Assembly (NCBI RefSeq): GCF_009670965.2
Contig: NZ_CP073239.1
Location: 1,922,001 to 1,986,000 of the forward strand
DNA: 64,000 nucleotides
Source: Riemerella anatipestifer
GTDB taxonomy: Bacteria > Bacteroidota > Bacteroidia > Flavobacteriales > Weeksellaceae
Direction of reading: 5' to 3'
The notes beneath the pieces are model-generated. The model saw only the letters and a list, made by a program, of their open reading frames with translations. It did not search any database and was not told the DNA's origin. The translations under genes were made by a program, and so were the position numbers. Shown here piece after piece: positions 27,293 to 36,800 of the stretch. Position 1 is the stretch's first letter; every line of letters starts with the position of its first letter.

Positions 27293-28708
27293 TTAAGCTC
27301 TATTTAGAGTTTCTGCTTTTTTAATGGCTTTTTTCAGTGCATTTAGTTTGTTATTAACCTCTTGTAGTTCGCTTTCTGGAGAAGATTTTGCTACAACTCC
27401 CGCTCCTGCCTGATAATAAAGATGATTATTCTTGGCTAAAAAAGTTCTAATCATAATCGCTTGGTTGCAAGTCCCATCGAAACCTACAAAACCGATACAA
27501 CCTCCATAATATCCTCTCGAAGTAAGTTCGTACAAATCAATAAGTTCCATAGCCTTGTATTTAGGAGCACCACTCAATGTGCCCTGTGGAAAGGTAGTCG
27601 CTATCATTTCGTATGGATTGATATTGTCGCTTAATTCGGCTGTTACTTCGCTTACCATATGTATCACTGATGAAAAAAACTGGATTTCCTTTAGTTTAGA
27701 AACACTAACATTTTTTCCCAATTTACTAAGGTCATTTCGTGCCAAATCTACCAACATCGTATGTTCTGCATTTTCTTTTGGGTCGGCTTTCAAGTCTTCT
27801 GTCGATGCTAAATCTTCCTGAATATTTCCTGTTCTCTTAAAAGTACCCGCGATAGGGTGAATAATGGCTTTTTTATTTTTGATAATCAACTGACTTTCAG
27901 GGCTAGAACCCATTAGTTTATAATCTCCATAATCGAAGAAAAATAGATATGGTGAAGGATTGATATTTCTTAAAGCTCTATACACTTGGAACTCATCTCC
28001 TCTGTATTTTTGCTGAAATCTACGGCTAAGTACCATTTGGAAAGTATCTCCTCTAAAAGCGTGTTTTTGAGCCTGTTTTACCATTTCTAGATATTCTGCA
28101 TCTTCAAGATTAGAGGTTTCTTGTTCCATGCTTTCAAACGGATATACTGCTACAGATTTATGATTGATAATATCTTCCAAATAAGATATTTCTGAATTTA
28201 ACCCCTCTATCTTATTCTCTATAATTCTCATTTCATCATTGGTATGATTAAAAGCAATGATGTACTGATAAAATCTATATCTAAGAATTGGAATTTCCGT
28301 TTCTTTGCTTTGAGGTTTAAACTTAATAGACTCAAAAAAAGGAATAGCTTCATAACTTGTATAGCCAAAAAAGCCCTGAGCCATTTTATCAATAGCACTT
28401 TCCACTTCTTCACATTTGAAATTTTCCGCAAACCCTTGGAGAACATCTGTTAGGAGGACACCCTCTTGAAAGTTTAATTTTTGGGGTGGCTGGTTGGGAA
28501 ATTTAATTTCATAATTTTCATAATTATTAACCTCTATACCAGCAATCGCATTTACTCCTATAAAAGAGTAACTTCCATTATCCGAATTATGTTCTGTACT
28601 TTCCAAAAGAATAGTATCCCTAAATACATCGCGAAGTTTCAGATAAGTTCCCATAGGTGTGTGTAAATCTCCCATAAGAACTTTGGACTCTGTTTTAATT
28701 CTAACCAT
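27293..28708 (-). CDS. trpE: Anthranilate synthase component I
   Basis: TrpE (471 residues) converts chorismate to anthranilate. The C-terminal chorismate-binding domain has the P-I-A-G-T-F-K-R-T-G motif, the E-x-x-E-H-x-M-L-V-D-L-A-R-N-D stretch, F-P-x-G-T-L-S-G-A-P-K and G-x-x-G-F-V-G-F-D-G. The N-terminal region holds the feedback Trp site: LLES (about residues 34-37) is visible, as in other Trp-sensitive enzymes. It is the first structural gene of the operon and follows the trp leader/attenuator by 22 bases. Transcription is therefore controlled by that leader. Confidence 0.97.
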   Translation of the reverse strand: MVRIKTESKVLMGDLHTPMGTYLKLRDVFRDTILLESTEHNSDNGSYSFIGVNAIAGIEVNNYENYEIKFPNQPPQKLNFQEGVLLTDVLQGFAENFKCEEVESAIDKMAQGFFGYTSYEAIPFFESIKFKPQSKETEIPILRYRFYQYIIAFNHTNDEMRIIENKIEGLNSEISYLEDIINHKSVAVYPFESMEQETSNLEDAEYLEMVKQAQKHAFRGDTFQMVLSRRFQQKYRGDEFQVYRALRNINPSPYLFFFDYGDYKLMGSSPESQLIIKNKKAIIHPIAGTFKRTGNIQEDLASTEDLKADPKENAEHTMLVDLARNDLSKLGKNVSVSKLKEIQFFSSVIHMVSEVTAELSDNINPYEMIATTFPQGTLSGAPKYKAMELIDLYELTSRGYYGGCIGFVGFDGTCNQAIMIRTFLAKNNHLYYQAGAGVVAKSSPESELQEVNNKLNALKKAIKKAETLNRA

Positions 28709-28730
28709 TTTTAAAATTCAATTTAAAATA

Positions 28731-28760
28731 AAAAAACTCCTACGATAATCCGCAGAAGTC
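28731..28760 (-). terminator. trp operon attenuator (intrinsic terminator)
   Basis: On the minus strand the RNA forms a 9-bp hairpin, ACUUCUGCG (28752-28760) with CGUAGGAGU (28737-28745), including two G-U pairs. The loop has 6 nt and is followed by U7 (A-run 28731-28737). It lies between the leader peptide and trpE. An alternative pairing of its 5' arm (28753-28762) with GCAGGGUCU inside the leader peptide gene (28826-28834, one bulged C) could act as antiterminator. Confidence 0.8.
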
Positions 28761-28806
28761 TTTATTGTTTATACTATCCTTAAATTTGTTTTCTTACCAA
28801 AAAAGC

Positions 28807-28881
28807 TAAATACGATAGAAGTTCAGACCCTGCTTGAGAGTTTGACACCACCATTCCTGTATTACACCGTTTGTTTTCATT
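28807..28881 (-). CDS. trpL: trp leader peptide (tandem Trp codons)
   Basis: A 24-codon open reading frame (minus strand, stop TAG at 28807-28809) ends 98 bases upstream of trpE. It reads MKTNGVIQE followed by Trp-Trp at codons 10-11 (28849-28854) and a Cys. Trp is rare, so two adjacent Trp codons in a short ORF placed directly before a terminator and trpE are diagnostic of ribosome-mediated attenuation. Starved cells would stall at the Trp codons and let the antiterminator form. The ORF is too short for standard gene calling. The promoter lies immediately upstream, leaving almost no 5' leader. Confidence 0.82.
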
Positions 28882-28885
28882 TAGC

Positions 28886-28915
28886 AAATGTAATATTTTT
28901 TTATTAAAAAACAAG
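28886..28915 (-). promoter_or_regulatory. trp operon promoter
   Basis: On the minus strand TTG (28913-28915), a 19-base spacer and TACATTTG (28886-28893) fit the Bacteroidota consensus perfectly. Only four bases (CTAA) separate the -7 box from the leader-peptide ATG, so the transcript starts at or very near the initiation codon. The remaining part of the 28709-29071 gap (28916-29037) is AT-rich, with no other gene. Confidence 0.75.
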
Positions 28916-29037
28916 TGTTTAATGCTTCAAACTTGAAAATTTTTAAGAAAACTGTTTACTTTGAATAAATTCTAAACTTCATTAGAGACTTATATATAAA
29001 TTTGAAGTAATATATTTTTATGATAAAAAACTTTTTA

Positions 29038-29045
29038 TAACTTTG
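29038..29045 (+). promoter_or_regulatory. Candidate -7 box of thrS operon
   Basis: TAACTTTG matches TAnnTTTG exactly and lies 26 bases before the thrS ATG. At the proper distance upstream I see only a T-rich stretch and no TTG, so the -33 element is weak. Confidence 0.45.
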
Positions 29046-29071
29046 TATTCTTTTTAAAATATATTGTAATA

Positions 29072-30997
29072 ATGGTAAAAATCACACTCCCTGACGGAAG
29101 TATCAGAGAATTTGAAGGAGTAGTAACTCCTTTAGAAGTAGCAAAGTCTATTAGTGAAGGGTTGGCTAGAAATACCATTTCAGCCATGGTAAATAACAAA
29201 CAAGTGGAGGTAACCACCCCAATAACCGAAGATGCTACGGTACAACTTCTTACATGGAATGATGATATGGGAAAGAAGGCTTTTTGGCATTCTTCTGCTC
29301 ACCTTTTAGCACAAGCGATATTGGCGTATTATCCAAATGCTAAACTTACCATTGGTCCTGCTATAGAGAATGGTTTCTACTATGATGTAGATTTTGGAGA
29401 GGAAACTTTATCTGAAAAAGATTTTGAAAAGATAGAGCAAAAAATGCTAGAAAATGCAAAGAAAGACTCTACTTTTAAACTTTATGCCATTTCTAAAGCA
29501 GAGGCTTTAAAAGAATATGCTGACAACCCATATAAAACAGAATTGATAGAAAATCTTAATGATGGAGAAATCACTTTCTGCTCTCATGATGATTTTACAG
29601 ATTTATGTAGAGGTGGGCATATACCTTCTACTGGGATTGTTAAAGCGGTTAAGATACTTAACGCTGCAGGAGCTTATTGGCGTGGTGATGAGAAAAACCC
29701 ACAATTAACGAGAGTTTACGGAATATCTTTCCCTAAACAAAAAGACCTTAAAGAATACCTAGAAAGACTAGAAGAGGCTAAGCGTAGAGACCATAGAAAA
29801 CTAGGGAAAGAGCTAGGCTTATTTACTTTTTCTGAAAAGGTAGGTGCAGGGTTACCTTTATGGTTACCTAAAGGAGCTGCTCTTAGAAAAAAATTAGAAA
29901 GCTTCCTTTCAGAAGCACAAAGAAAAGGCGGTTACGAATTTGTAATGACTCCACATATCGGAAACATAGAATTGTACAAAACATCTGGACATTACGAAAA
30001 ATATGGAGCAGACAGCTTCCAACCAATAAAAACGCCACATGTAGGAGAGGAGTTTTTATTAAAGCCAATGAACTGTCCGCATCACTGCGAAGTTTATAAA
30101 GCACAACAATGGTCTTATAAAGATTTACCTAAAAGATATGCAGAGTTCGGTACAGTATATCGTTATGAACAAAGTGGTGAATTACACGGACTTACTAGAG
30201 TAAGAGGATTTACTCAAGATGATGCCCATTTATTCTGTACACCAGACCAACTATTAGAAGAATTTGAAAAAGTAATAGATTTGGTACTCTATGTGTTTAA
30301 ATCTTTAGGATTTGAAGACTTTATAGCACAGGTATCATTAAGAGATAAAGAGAACAGAGCTAAATATATCGGTTCTGAAGAAAACTGGGAGAAAGCAGAA
30401 TCTGCGATTATTACGGCAGCTAAGAACAAGGGGCTCAACACTGTTGTAGAATATGGTGAAGCTGCGTTTTATGGACCTAAATTAGATTTTATGGTTAAAG
30501 ATGCTTTGGGTAGAAGTTGGCAGCTTGGAACTATACAGGTAGATTACAACCTTCCTGAAAGATTTGATTTAACCTATGTAGGTAGTGATAACGAGAGACA
30601 TCGTCCTATTATGATTCACCGTGCACCTTTTGGTTCTATGGAAAGATTTATTGCTATTTTAATTGAAAATACAGCAGGTGATTTCCCACTTTGGCTAAAT
30701 CCAGACCAATATATACTACTCCCAATCAGTGAAAAATATACAGATTACGCTAAAAAAGTTTCACAATTATTAGAAAATCACGATATTTGCGGACTGGTAG
30801 ACGAGAGAAATGAAAAAACGGGTAAAAAAATCCGTGATGCAGAAATGAAAAAAATACCATTTATGCTCATTGTAGGAGAGAATGAAGCAGGCAACCAAAC
30901 GGTATCTGTAAGAAAAAGAGGAGAAGGAGATTTAGGAGAAATGAGTATAGAAAGCTTTGTGGAATACTTTAAAAATGAAGCAAAGATTATAAAGTAA
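29072..30997 (+). CDS. thrS: Threonyl-tRNA synthetase
   Basis: ThrRS (641 residues) has the TGS domain (residues ~1-60, beginning M-V-K-I-T-L-P-D-G), the editing domain with the metal-site H-x-x-x-H ([10 protein letters not shown]), the class II catalytic core with the three zinc ligands (C in M-N-C-P-H-H, and His residues such as [11 protein letters not shown]) and an anticodon-binding domain at the end. Full length. It leads the thrS-infC-rpmI-rplT cluster, as in many bacteria; infC begins 26 bases after its stop. Confidence 0.98.
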   Translation: MVKITLPDGSIREFEGVVTPLEVAKSISEGLARNTISAMVNNKQVEVTTPITEDATVQLLTWNDDMGKKAFWHSSAHLLAQAILAYYPNAKLTIGPAIENGFYYDVDFGEETLSEKDFEKIEQKMLENAKKDSTFKLYAISKAEALKEYADNPYKTELIENLNDGEITFCSHDDFTDLCRGGHIPSTGIVKAVKILNAAGAYWRGDEKNPQLTRVYGISFPKQKDLKEYLERLEEAKRRDHRKLGKELGLFTFSEKVGAGLPLWLPKGAALRKKLESFLSEAQRKGGYEFVMTPHIGNIELYKTSGHYEKYGADSFQPIKTPHVGEEFLLKPMNCPHHCEVYKAQQWSYKDLPKRYAEFGTVYRYEQSGELHGLTRVRGFTQDDAHLFCTPDQLLEEFEKVIDLVLYVFKSLGFEDFIAQVSLRDKENRAKYIGSEENWEKAESAIITAAKNKGLNTVVEYGEAAFYGPKLDFMVKDALGRSWQLGTIQVDYNLPERFDLTYVGSDNERHRPIMIHRAPFGSMERFIAILIENTAGDFPLWLNPDQYILLPISEKYTDYAKKVSQLLENHDICGLVDERNEKTGKKIRDAEMKKIPFMLIVGENEAGNQTVSVRKRGEGDLGEMSIESFVEYFKNEAKIIK

Positions 30998-31023
30998 GAT
31001 TTAACAATTAAAAATATAAAGCC

Positions 31024-31581
31024 ATAGCAATTAGAAAAAAAATTAACAGGTCAGCACCGCGTCGCCAGCAGGAGGATGCGCACATGATTAATGAAAAAAT
31101 CCGTGCTAAAGAGGTTCGCCTTGTAGGGGATAATGTAGAACCAGGTATATATCCGCTAGCCAAAGCTAGAGAATTAGCAGAAGAACAAGAACTAGACTTG
31201 GTAGTTATATCTGATAAAGCAGAGCCTTTCATTGCTCGTATTATGGATTATAAAAAGTTCCTTTATGAGCAAAAGAAGAAACAAAAAGAGCTTAAAGCTA
31301 AACAAGTAAAAGTAGTAGTAAAAGAGATTCGTTTTGGACCTCAAACCGATGACCACGACTACGAATTCAAGAAAAAACATGCCGAAAAGTTCTTAGAAGA
31401 AGGTTCTAAACTTAAGACCTATGTGTTTTTTAAAGGGCGTTCTATTGTTTTCAAAGATCAAGGAGAAATACTTTTACTAAAACTTGCTCAGGATTTGGAG
31501 CATGTAGGGAAAGTAGATCAGCTACCTAAACTAGAGGGCAAAAGAATGATTATGATGATGAGTCCTAAGAAAACAAAATAA
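31024..31581 (+). CDS. infC: Translation initiation factor IF-3, probable AUA start
   Basis: IF-3 controls start-codon selection and 30S recycling. The first ATG (31084) would give 165 residues and remove the conserved N-terminal A-I-R-K-K segment. The frame is open upstream to a stop at 31009-31011. It reads [19 protein letters not shown] before the M-I-N-E-K-I-R-A start, and flavobacterial IF-3 begins M-A-I-R. The codon at that position is AUA (31024-31026), giving 185 residues. A non-AUG start is typical of infC and lets IF-3 repress its own translation. AUU at 31030 is the alternative. Both domains are complete: the N-domain, the linker and the C-domain ending K-R-M-I-M-M-M-S-P. Confidence 0.9.
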   Translation: MAIRKKINRSAPRRQQEDAHMINEKIRAKEVRLVGDNVEPGIYPLAKARELAEEQELDLVVISDKAEPFIARIMDYKKFLYEQKKKQKELKAKQVKVVVKEIRFGPQTDDHDYEFKKKHAEKFLEEGSKLKTYVFFKGRSIVFKDQGEILLLKLAQDLEHVGKVDQLPKLEGKRMIMMMSPKKTK

Positions 31582-31618
31582 ACATATATTGATAACAAAA
31601 CGATAAAAAAGCAAAAAA

Positions 31619-31816
31619 ATGCCAAAATTAAAAACGAAATCAGGAGCTAAGAAGCGTTTTGCTCTTACCGGAACTGGTAAAATCAAAAGAAAAAATGCTT
31701 ACAAAAGTCACATCTTGACTAAGAAGGAAACTAAGCAAAAGAGAAATCTTACGCAAACTTCTTATGTTCATCCATCTGACGAGAAAAGCGTTTTGAAGCA
31801 ATTAGCTATCAAGTAG
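31619..31816 (+). CDS. rpmI: 50S ribosomal protein L35
   Basis: L35 (65 residues) is a very basic protein ([14 protein letters not shown] at the start; [12 protein letters not shown] in the middle). It is in its normal position between infC (37 bases upstream) and rplT. Confidence 0.98.
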   Translation: MPKLKTKSGAKKRFALTGTGKIKRKNAYKSHILTKKETKQKRNLTQTSYVHPSDEKSVLKQLAIK

Positions 31817-31875
31817 TTTTTATAAATCAGTTATTCGGTTTATAAGAATTCAAAAAATTCAAACAAGTTTAACCC

Positions 31876-31919
31876 TGAAATGGTGCCACTAAGAAAGCGT
31901 TAAAACTTCGCCCATTTCA
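31876..31919 (+). promoter_or_regulatory. Possible ribosomal-protein leader hairpin before rplT
   Basis: An 8-bp perfect inverted repeat, TGAAATGG (31876-31883) and CCATTTCA (31912-31919), encloses 28 bases in the 123-base rpmI-rplT spacer, 20 bases before the L20 start. There is no T-tract, so it is not a terminator. By analogy with L20 autoregulation in other bacteria it might be a protein-binding site; this is inference. Confidence 0.4.
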
Positions 31920-31939
31920 AAAAAACAAATTATTAAATT

Positions 31940-32284
31940 ATGCCAAGATCAGTAAATTCTGTAGCGTCAAGAGCACGCAGAAAAAAAGTAATGAAACAAG
32001 CTAAAGGTTTTTTCGGTAGAAGAAAAAACGTTTGGACTGTTGCTAAAAATGCCGTGGAAAAGGCAATGCAATATGCCTACCGTGGTAGAAAAGAGAAGAA
32101 AAGAAATTTCAGAAGTCTTTGGATTATGCGTATCAACGCAGGATGCAGAGAGTACGGAATGTCTTACTCTCAGTTTATGGGAGCTCTTAAAAAGAACAAC
32201 ATCGAATTGAACAGAAAAGTTCTTGCAGACCTTGCAATGAACCACCCTGAAGCATTCAAAGCTGTTGTAGATCAAGTAAAATAA
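31940..32284 (+). CDS. rplT: 50S ribosomal protein L20
   Basis: L20 (114 residues) has the basic N-terminal helix ([18 protein letters not shown]) and the C-terminal globular domain ([20 protein letters not shown]). It is needed for 50S assembly and represses its own operon in many bacteria. A strong terminator follows 27 bases after the stop. Confidence 0.98.
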   Translation: MPRSVNSVASRARRKKVMKQAKGFFGRRKNVWTVAKNAVEKAMQYAYRGRKEKKRNFRSLWIMRINAGCREYGMSYSQFMGALKKNNIELNRKVLADLAMNHPEAFKAVVDQVK

Positions 32285-32311
32285 ATGTTTAATTTTTTTG
32301 TTATCAATATT

Positions 32312-32343
32312 AAAGAGAGAGTTTTAGTTACTCTCTCTTTTTT
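32312..32343 (+). terminator. Intrinsic terminator of thrS-infC-rpmI-rplT
   Basis: An 11-bp perfect stem (AAAGAGAGAGT at 32312-32322 with ACTCTCTCTTT at 32330-32340), a 7-nt loop and a run of T follow rplT directly. Confidence 0.88.
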
Positions 32344-32405
32344 ATTATTTGTGCCTATCGGAATTTTATATTATTTTTAGTGGATAAATTTATAATTAAA
32401 TAAAA

Positions 32406-33299
32406 ATGAAAAATATTGTAGTAATCGGAGCTGGGACAATGGGGAATGGGATAGCTCATACCTTTGCTCAAAATGGTTTTAAGGTAAATTTAGTAGATAT
32501 TTCGCAGGAAGCTCTAGATAAAGGTGTTGATACTATTTCTAAAAATTTAGATAGAATTGTTTCTAAAGGACATCTTACCGAAGCTCAAAAAGAAGAAACA
32601 CTAAATAATATTACTAAAAATACTTCCTTAGAAAGCGCTGTTAAAGATGCAGATCTGATTGTAGAAGCCGCAACTGAAAATACAGAATTAAAGTTGAATA
32701 TCTTTAAACAAATAGATACTTTAGCTCCAGAGCATTGCATTCTCGCCACCAATACATCATCTATATCCATTACTCAGATTGCGGCGGTAACACAAAGACC
32801 TGATAAAGTCATCGGAATGCATTTTATGAATCCTGTTCCTATTATGAAATTGGTAGAAATTATCAAAGGTTACTCTACTTCTAAAGAAACTTTTGATGTG
32901 GTTTATAAAATATCAAAAGACTTGTCAAAAGTCCCTGTGGAAGTTAATGATTATCCTGGGTTTGTAGCCAATAGAATCCTGATGCCAATGATAAACGAAG
33001 CTATAGAAACTTTATACAATAATGTAGCTGGAGTAGAGGAAATAGATACCGTGATGAAGTTAGGTATGGCACATCCTATGGGACCGCTACAACTAGCGGA
33101 TTTTATAGGTCTAGATGTTTGTTTAGCTATCCTTAATGTTATGTATGATGGTTTTAAAAATCCAAAGTACGCCCCATGTCCACTATTGGTAAATATGGTA
33201 ATGGCAGGGAAATTAGGAGTAAAATCAGGAGAAGGTTTCTATGACTATACCGAAACAAAAAAGGCTGAAAAAGTAGCCCGTATGTTTTCTAAAAATTAA
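32406..33299 (+). CDS. 3-hydroxybutyryl-CoA dehydrogenase (3-hydroxyacyl-CoA dehydrogenase family)
   Basis: The 297-residue enzyme has the Rossmann motif V-I-G-A-G-T-M-G-N-G-I-A-H, the catalytic His in the G-M-H-F-M-N-P-V-P motif (about residue 140), the E of the N-G-F-V-A-N-R-like domain junction (PGFVANRILMP) and the C-terminal dehydrogenase domain (M-K-L-G-M-A-H-P-M-G-P-L, L-A-D-F-I-G-L-D). It is a single-domain form, as in PaaH or BHBD, reducing acetoacetyl-CoA or oxidising 3-hydroxyacyl-CoA with NAD(P). It stands alone, not in an evident beta-oxidation operon. Substrate length unknown. Confidence 0.92.
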   Translation: MKNIVVIGAGTMGNGIAHTFAQNGFKVNLVDISQEALDKGVDTISKNLDRIVSKGHLTEAQKEETLNNITKNTSLESAVKDADLIVEAATENTELKLNIFKQIDTLAPEHCILATNTSSISITQIAAVTQRPDKVIGMHFMNPVPIMKLVEIIKGYSTSKETFDVVYKISKDLSKVPVEVNDYPGFVANRILMPMINEAIETLYNNVAGVEEIDTVMKLGMAHPMGPLQLADFIGLDVCLAILNVMYDGFKNPKYAPCPLLVNMVMAGKLGVKSGEGFYDYTETKKAEKVARMFSKN

Positions 33300-33333
33300 C
33301 AAAATTTAATTCAGATTAACAGAAATAATTGTT

Positions 33334-33341
33334 TATATTTG
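33334..33341 (+). promoter_or_regulatory. Candidate -7 box of the small acidic protein gene
   Basis: TATATTTG matches TAnnTTTG exactly, 43 bases before the start codon. No TTG is seen at the expected -33 distance. Confidence 0.45.
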
Positions 33342-33384
33342 CAGAACAAGATTCTAACACTAGAATATTAAAATTTTAAAACCA

Positions 33385-33624
33385 ATGAAATTACCTAAAT
33401 TTTTATTAGCGGACAACACAGAGTTTCCAGAAGACTTATTCGTAGTTCACACTGAGTACCCTAGATTCATTCTTAATGTAGAGGAGGAAGAAGTAGAGTG
33501 GTTAGATGATTTAGAAGGAGATGATGAAGAGAGCATTGCAGATGAAGCTACTAAAGCTGTAGAAGCTGCTTTCAAGTGGTGTGATGCTGAGTTAGAAAAA
33601 TATGATGACGAAGATTTAGACTAA
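33385..33624 (+). CDS. Small acidic protein of unknown function
   Basis: This 79-residue, strongly acidic protein begins M-K-L-P-K-F-L-L-A-D-N-T-E-F-P. It contains V-H-T-E-Y-P-R-F-I-L-N, then an acidic run (E-E-E-E) and ends D-D-E-D-L-D. A middle helix contains E-A-A-F-K-W-C-D-A. No signal peptide or known domain is recognised. It has its own -7 box upstream and a terminator downstream, so it forms a separate small transcript. Its composition could suit a partner of basic proteins, but that is speculation. Confidence 0.72.
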   Translation: MKLPKFLLADNTEFPEDLFVVHTEYPRFILNVEEEEVEWLDDLEGDDEESIADEATKAVEAAFKWCDAELEKYDDEDLD

Positions 33625-33650
33625 AAATGACTTAAATTCGTTATTAACAT

Positions 33651-33689
33651 AAAAGGCTGTTATTGGGGTGTCCAGTAGCGGCTTTTTTT
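33651..33689 (+). terminator. Intrinsic terminator after the small acidic protein gene
   Basis: An imperfect hairpin (AAAAGGCTGTTATTGG region from 33651 against CCAGTAGCGGC ending near 33682, with G-U pairs and one bulge) is followed by T7 (33683-33689). Confidence 0.7.
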
Positions 33690-33754
33690 GTGATATTTTT
33701 TACAGAAGTCGTAAAATAGTCAGCTTTATATTCTGAATAAAATCAAAAATTGAG

Positions 33755-33762
33755 TATTTTTG
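33755..33762 (+). promoter_or_regulatory. Candidate -7 box of the purLCF operon
   Basis: TATTTTTG matches TAnnTTTG and lies 43 bases before the purL ATG. A CTG sits where the -33 TTG would be (19-base spacing). Confidence 0.4.
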
Positions 33763-33805
33763 GAACGCTCTAATTTTTGAAAAATAAAATCTAAAAAATC
33801 TAATA

Positions 33806-36800
33806 ATGAGTAAAAGAATTTACATAGAAAAAAGAGGGATTTTTGATGTAGAAAGTCCTAAAATTTTTGATGAAATAAAGAATATATTACCTCACATCAA
33901 ACAGGTAAAGGTTTATAATATCTATGATGTTTTTGGACTTAATGATACTGATTTTGATAAAGTAGTATATAATGTATTTGCAGACCCTGTAACCGATGTT
34001 TTGCATTATGAAAATCCTGCTAAGAGTTCATCTTTTGCTATGGAGTTTCTACCAGGTCAATATGACCAAAGGGCAGATTCTGCGCAGCAATGTATTGTAT
34101 TGCTAACAGAAAATACCCAAGCTAAAGTAAGAAGCGGGAAGCTAGTAGAAATAGAGGGTATCAACAAAGAAGGACTACAAAAAGTAAAAGATTTACTCAT
34201 CAATAGAGTAGAGTCACAAGAGAAAGACCTTTCTAAATTGGAAATTCCAGAAGAGGAAACCCCGAAAGATGTAGTAATCTATCACGATTTTATAACTTTA
34301 AACGAATCACAACTAAAGGAGTTCTATACAGAGCAAAACTTCGCCTTTGGGTTAGACGATTTAGCTTATATACAAGATTATTTTAAGTCAGAACAGAGAA
34401 ATCCAACAGAAACAGAGCTTAAAGTTTTAGATACTTATTGGAGTGACCATTGCCGACACACTACCTTTGAAACAGAACTTAAAGACATTCGTTTTGAGGG
34501 ACAGTTTAAGGCTACTTTAGAACATATTTTTAAAGATTATTTAGAAAAAAGAGCGTTTTTAGGACGAGAAGCTAAACCTGTTTCGTTAATGGATTTAGCT
34601 ACTGTTTGTGCTAAATATTTCCATAAAACGGGAAAACTAGATAATCTTGTGGTTTCAGACGAAATCAATGCTTGTACTATCAAAATAGATGCTGAATTTG
34701 ATGGTAAAAAAGAGCCTTGGTATCTTTTATTTAAAAATGAAACTCACAATCACCCTACGGAAATAGAACCTTTTGGTGGTGCATCTACTTGTTTAGGTGG
34801 TGCTATCAGAGACCCGTTATCTGGGCGTTCGTTTGTGTATCAGGCGATGCGTCTTTCGGGAGCGGCAGATGTATTAGAGCCTATGGAAAACACGCTCAAA
34901 GGTAAACTGCCTCAAAGAACAATTACCAAACAAGCCGCTAATGGCTATTCGTCCTACGGAAATCAAATTGGTTTAGCGACGACACAAGTTTCCGAAATTT
35001 ATCACGAGGGCTATCGTGCTAAGAGGATGGAAGTTGGTTTTGTGGTAGGAGCTGTACCCGTAGATTGGGTAAAAAGAGAGCAACCTAAGGCAGGAGATTT
35101 AGTCATTATTTTAGGTGGTGCTACAGGTAGAGACGGTGTAGGAGGTGCTACAGGAAGTTCTAAAGAGCAAGACGAAACTTCTATCCATGCACTATCTACC
35201 GAGGTACAAAAGGGTAATGCTGTAGAGGAGAGAAAAATACAAAGGCTTTTCAGAAATCCAGAGGTTACAAAGTTAATTAAAAAATCAAATGATTTTGGTG
35301 CTGGAGGGGTTTCGGTAGCAATAGGCGAAATAGCTGAAAGTTTGGAGGTTAATCTTGATGTTCTTCCTTTAAAATACGAAGGGCTTAACGGAACCGAATT
35401 AGCCATATCCGAATCTCAAGAGAGAATGGCGGTGGTAATAGATGCCAACGATAAAGATAAATTCATCAGCTTTTGTAAGACAGAGAATATTTTGGCAGTA
35501 GAAGTTGCTAAAGTTACAGATTCTGGCAGAATGCAAATGTTTTGGAGAGGTGAGAAAATTGTGGATTTGAGCCGAGCGTTTTTAGATACCAATGGCTGTT
35601 CTAAAACACAAAAAGCATTAGTTAATCATCTTCAAGAAGTACAGGCAGAAAGGTTAGAATTTAACGAAACTAACTTTAAAAAATTATTAGCCGACAAAAA
35701 TGTAGCCTCTCAAAAAGGGTTATTAGAAATGTTTGACTCTAGCGTGGGAGCAACTACGGTAGCGATGCCTCTAGGTGGAAAACATCAATTAACACCAATG
35801 GAGGGAAGCGTTCAAACTTTACCAATTATGGAGGCTAAGGATATAGAAACTGTTTCTTTAGCCAGTTGGGGATTTGATGCTGCCATTTCGGGACAAAACT
35901 CAATGGTGGGAGCGGCTAATGCCGTAGTGGAAAGTGTGGCTAAAATTGTAGCGATGGGTGGAGATTTCCGCAAAATTCGTTTGAGTTTCCAAGAATATTT
36001 TGAAAAACTTGGACAAAATCCTGATAAATGGGGGAAACCATTAGCATCATTGCTAGGAGCTTATCATGCTCAGATGAACTTTGAGTTAGCCGCTATTGGC
36101 GGAAAAGACTCTATGTCTGGCACTTATCAAGACATCAATGTACCGCCTACACTTATTTCGTTTGCGTGTGCAGATGGTCAGAAATCAAATATCATTTCGC
36201 CTGAATTTAAAAAAGCAGGAAATTTAATTTATCATTTCTATCATCAATCTCAAGAAACAGAAGAAGCTAAAGGACTTCCTAACTATAACGATTTGAAAGA
36301 AATATACACCTATATTTTTAGTCAAATTAAAGATAAAAAAATTGTTTCTGTAAAAACTATAAAAGAAGGTGGTATCGCTGTGGGATTAGCCAAAATGGCT
36401 TTTGGAAATGGGCTAGGTGCAATAGTTAATACCAATGATACAGCTTTATTAGAAAAAAACATTGGTGGATTGCTTATTGAAAGTACAGAGCCTTTATCTC
36501 ACCAATTACTACAAAAGATAGGTGAAGTTAGCAATGATAAAAAATTAGTAATCAACAATGATAGTTTTGATATAGACGATTTGAAGAAGGTCTATTGCCA
36601 AACTTTTGAAACGCTTTTCCCAACAAAGGAAAAACAAAAAATAGAGCTAGAATTGGACACCGAACTCAATTCTATTGAACCTAGAACGATTATTATTAAA
36701 AAACATCATATTACCAAACCAAAGGTATTCACTCCTGTTTTCCCAGGTACTAATTGCGAATACGAAACACTTAATGCTTTCCGAAAAGAAGGAGCAGAGG

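Noticed and set aside
28886..28915. TRAP or T-box regulation of the trp operon
   Set aside because: No GAG/UAG repeat run and no T-box core; the Trp-Trp leader peptide plus terminator is a better explanation.
31084..31581. infC starting at the ATG at 31084
   Set aside because: The upstream in-frame sequence aligns with the conserved IF-3 N-terminus, and the ATG start would drop about 20 residues.
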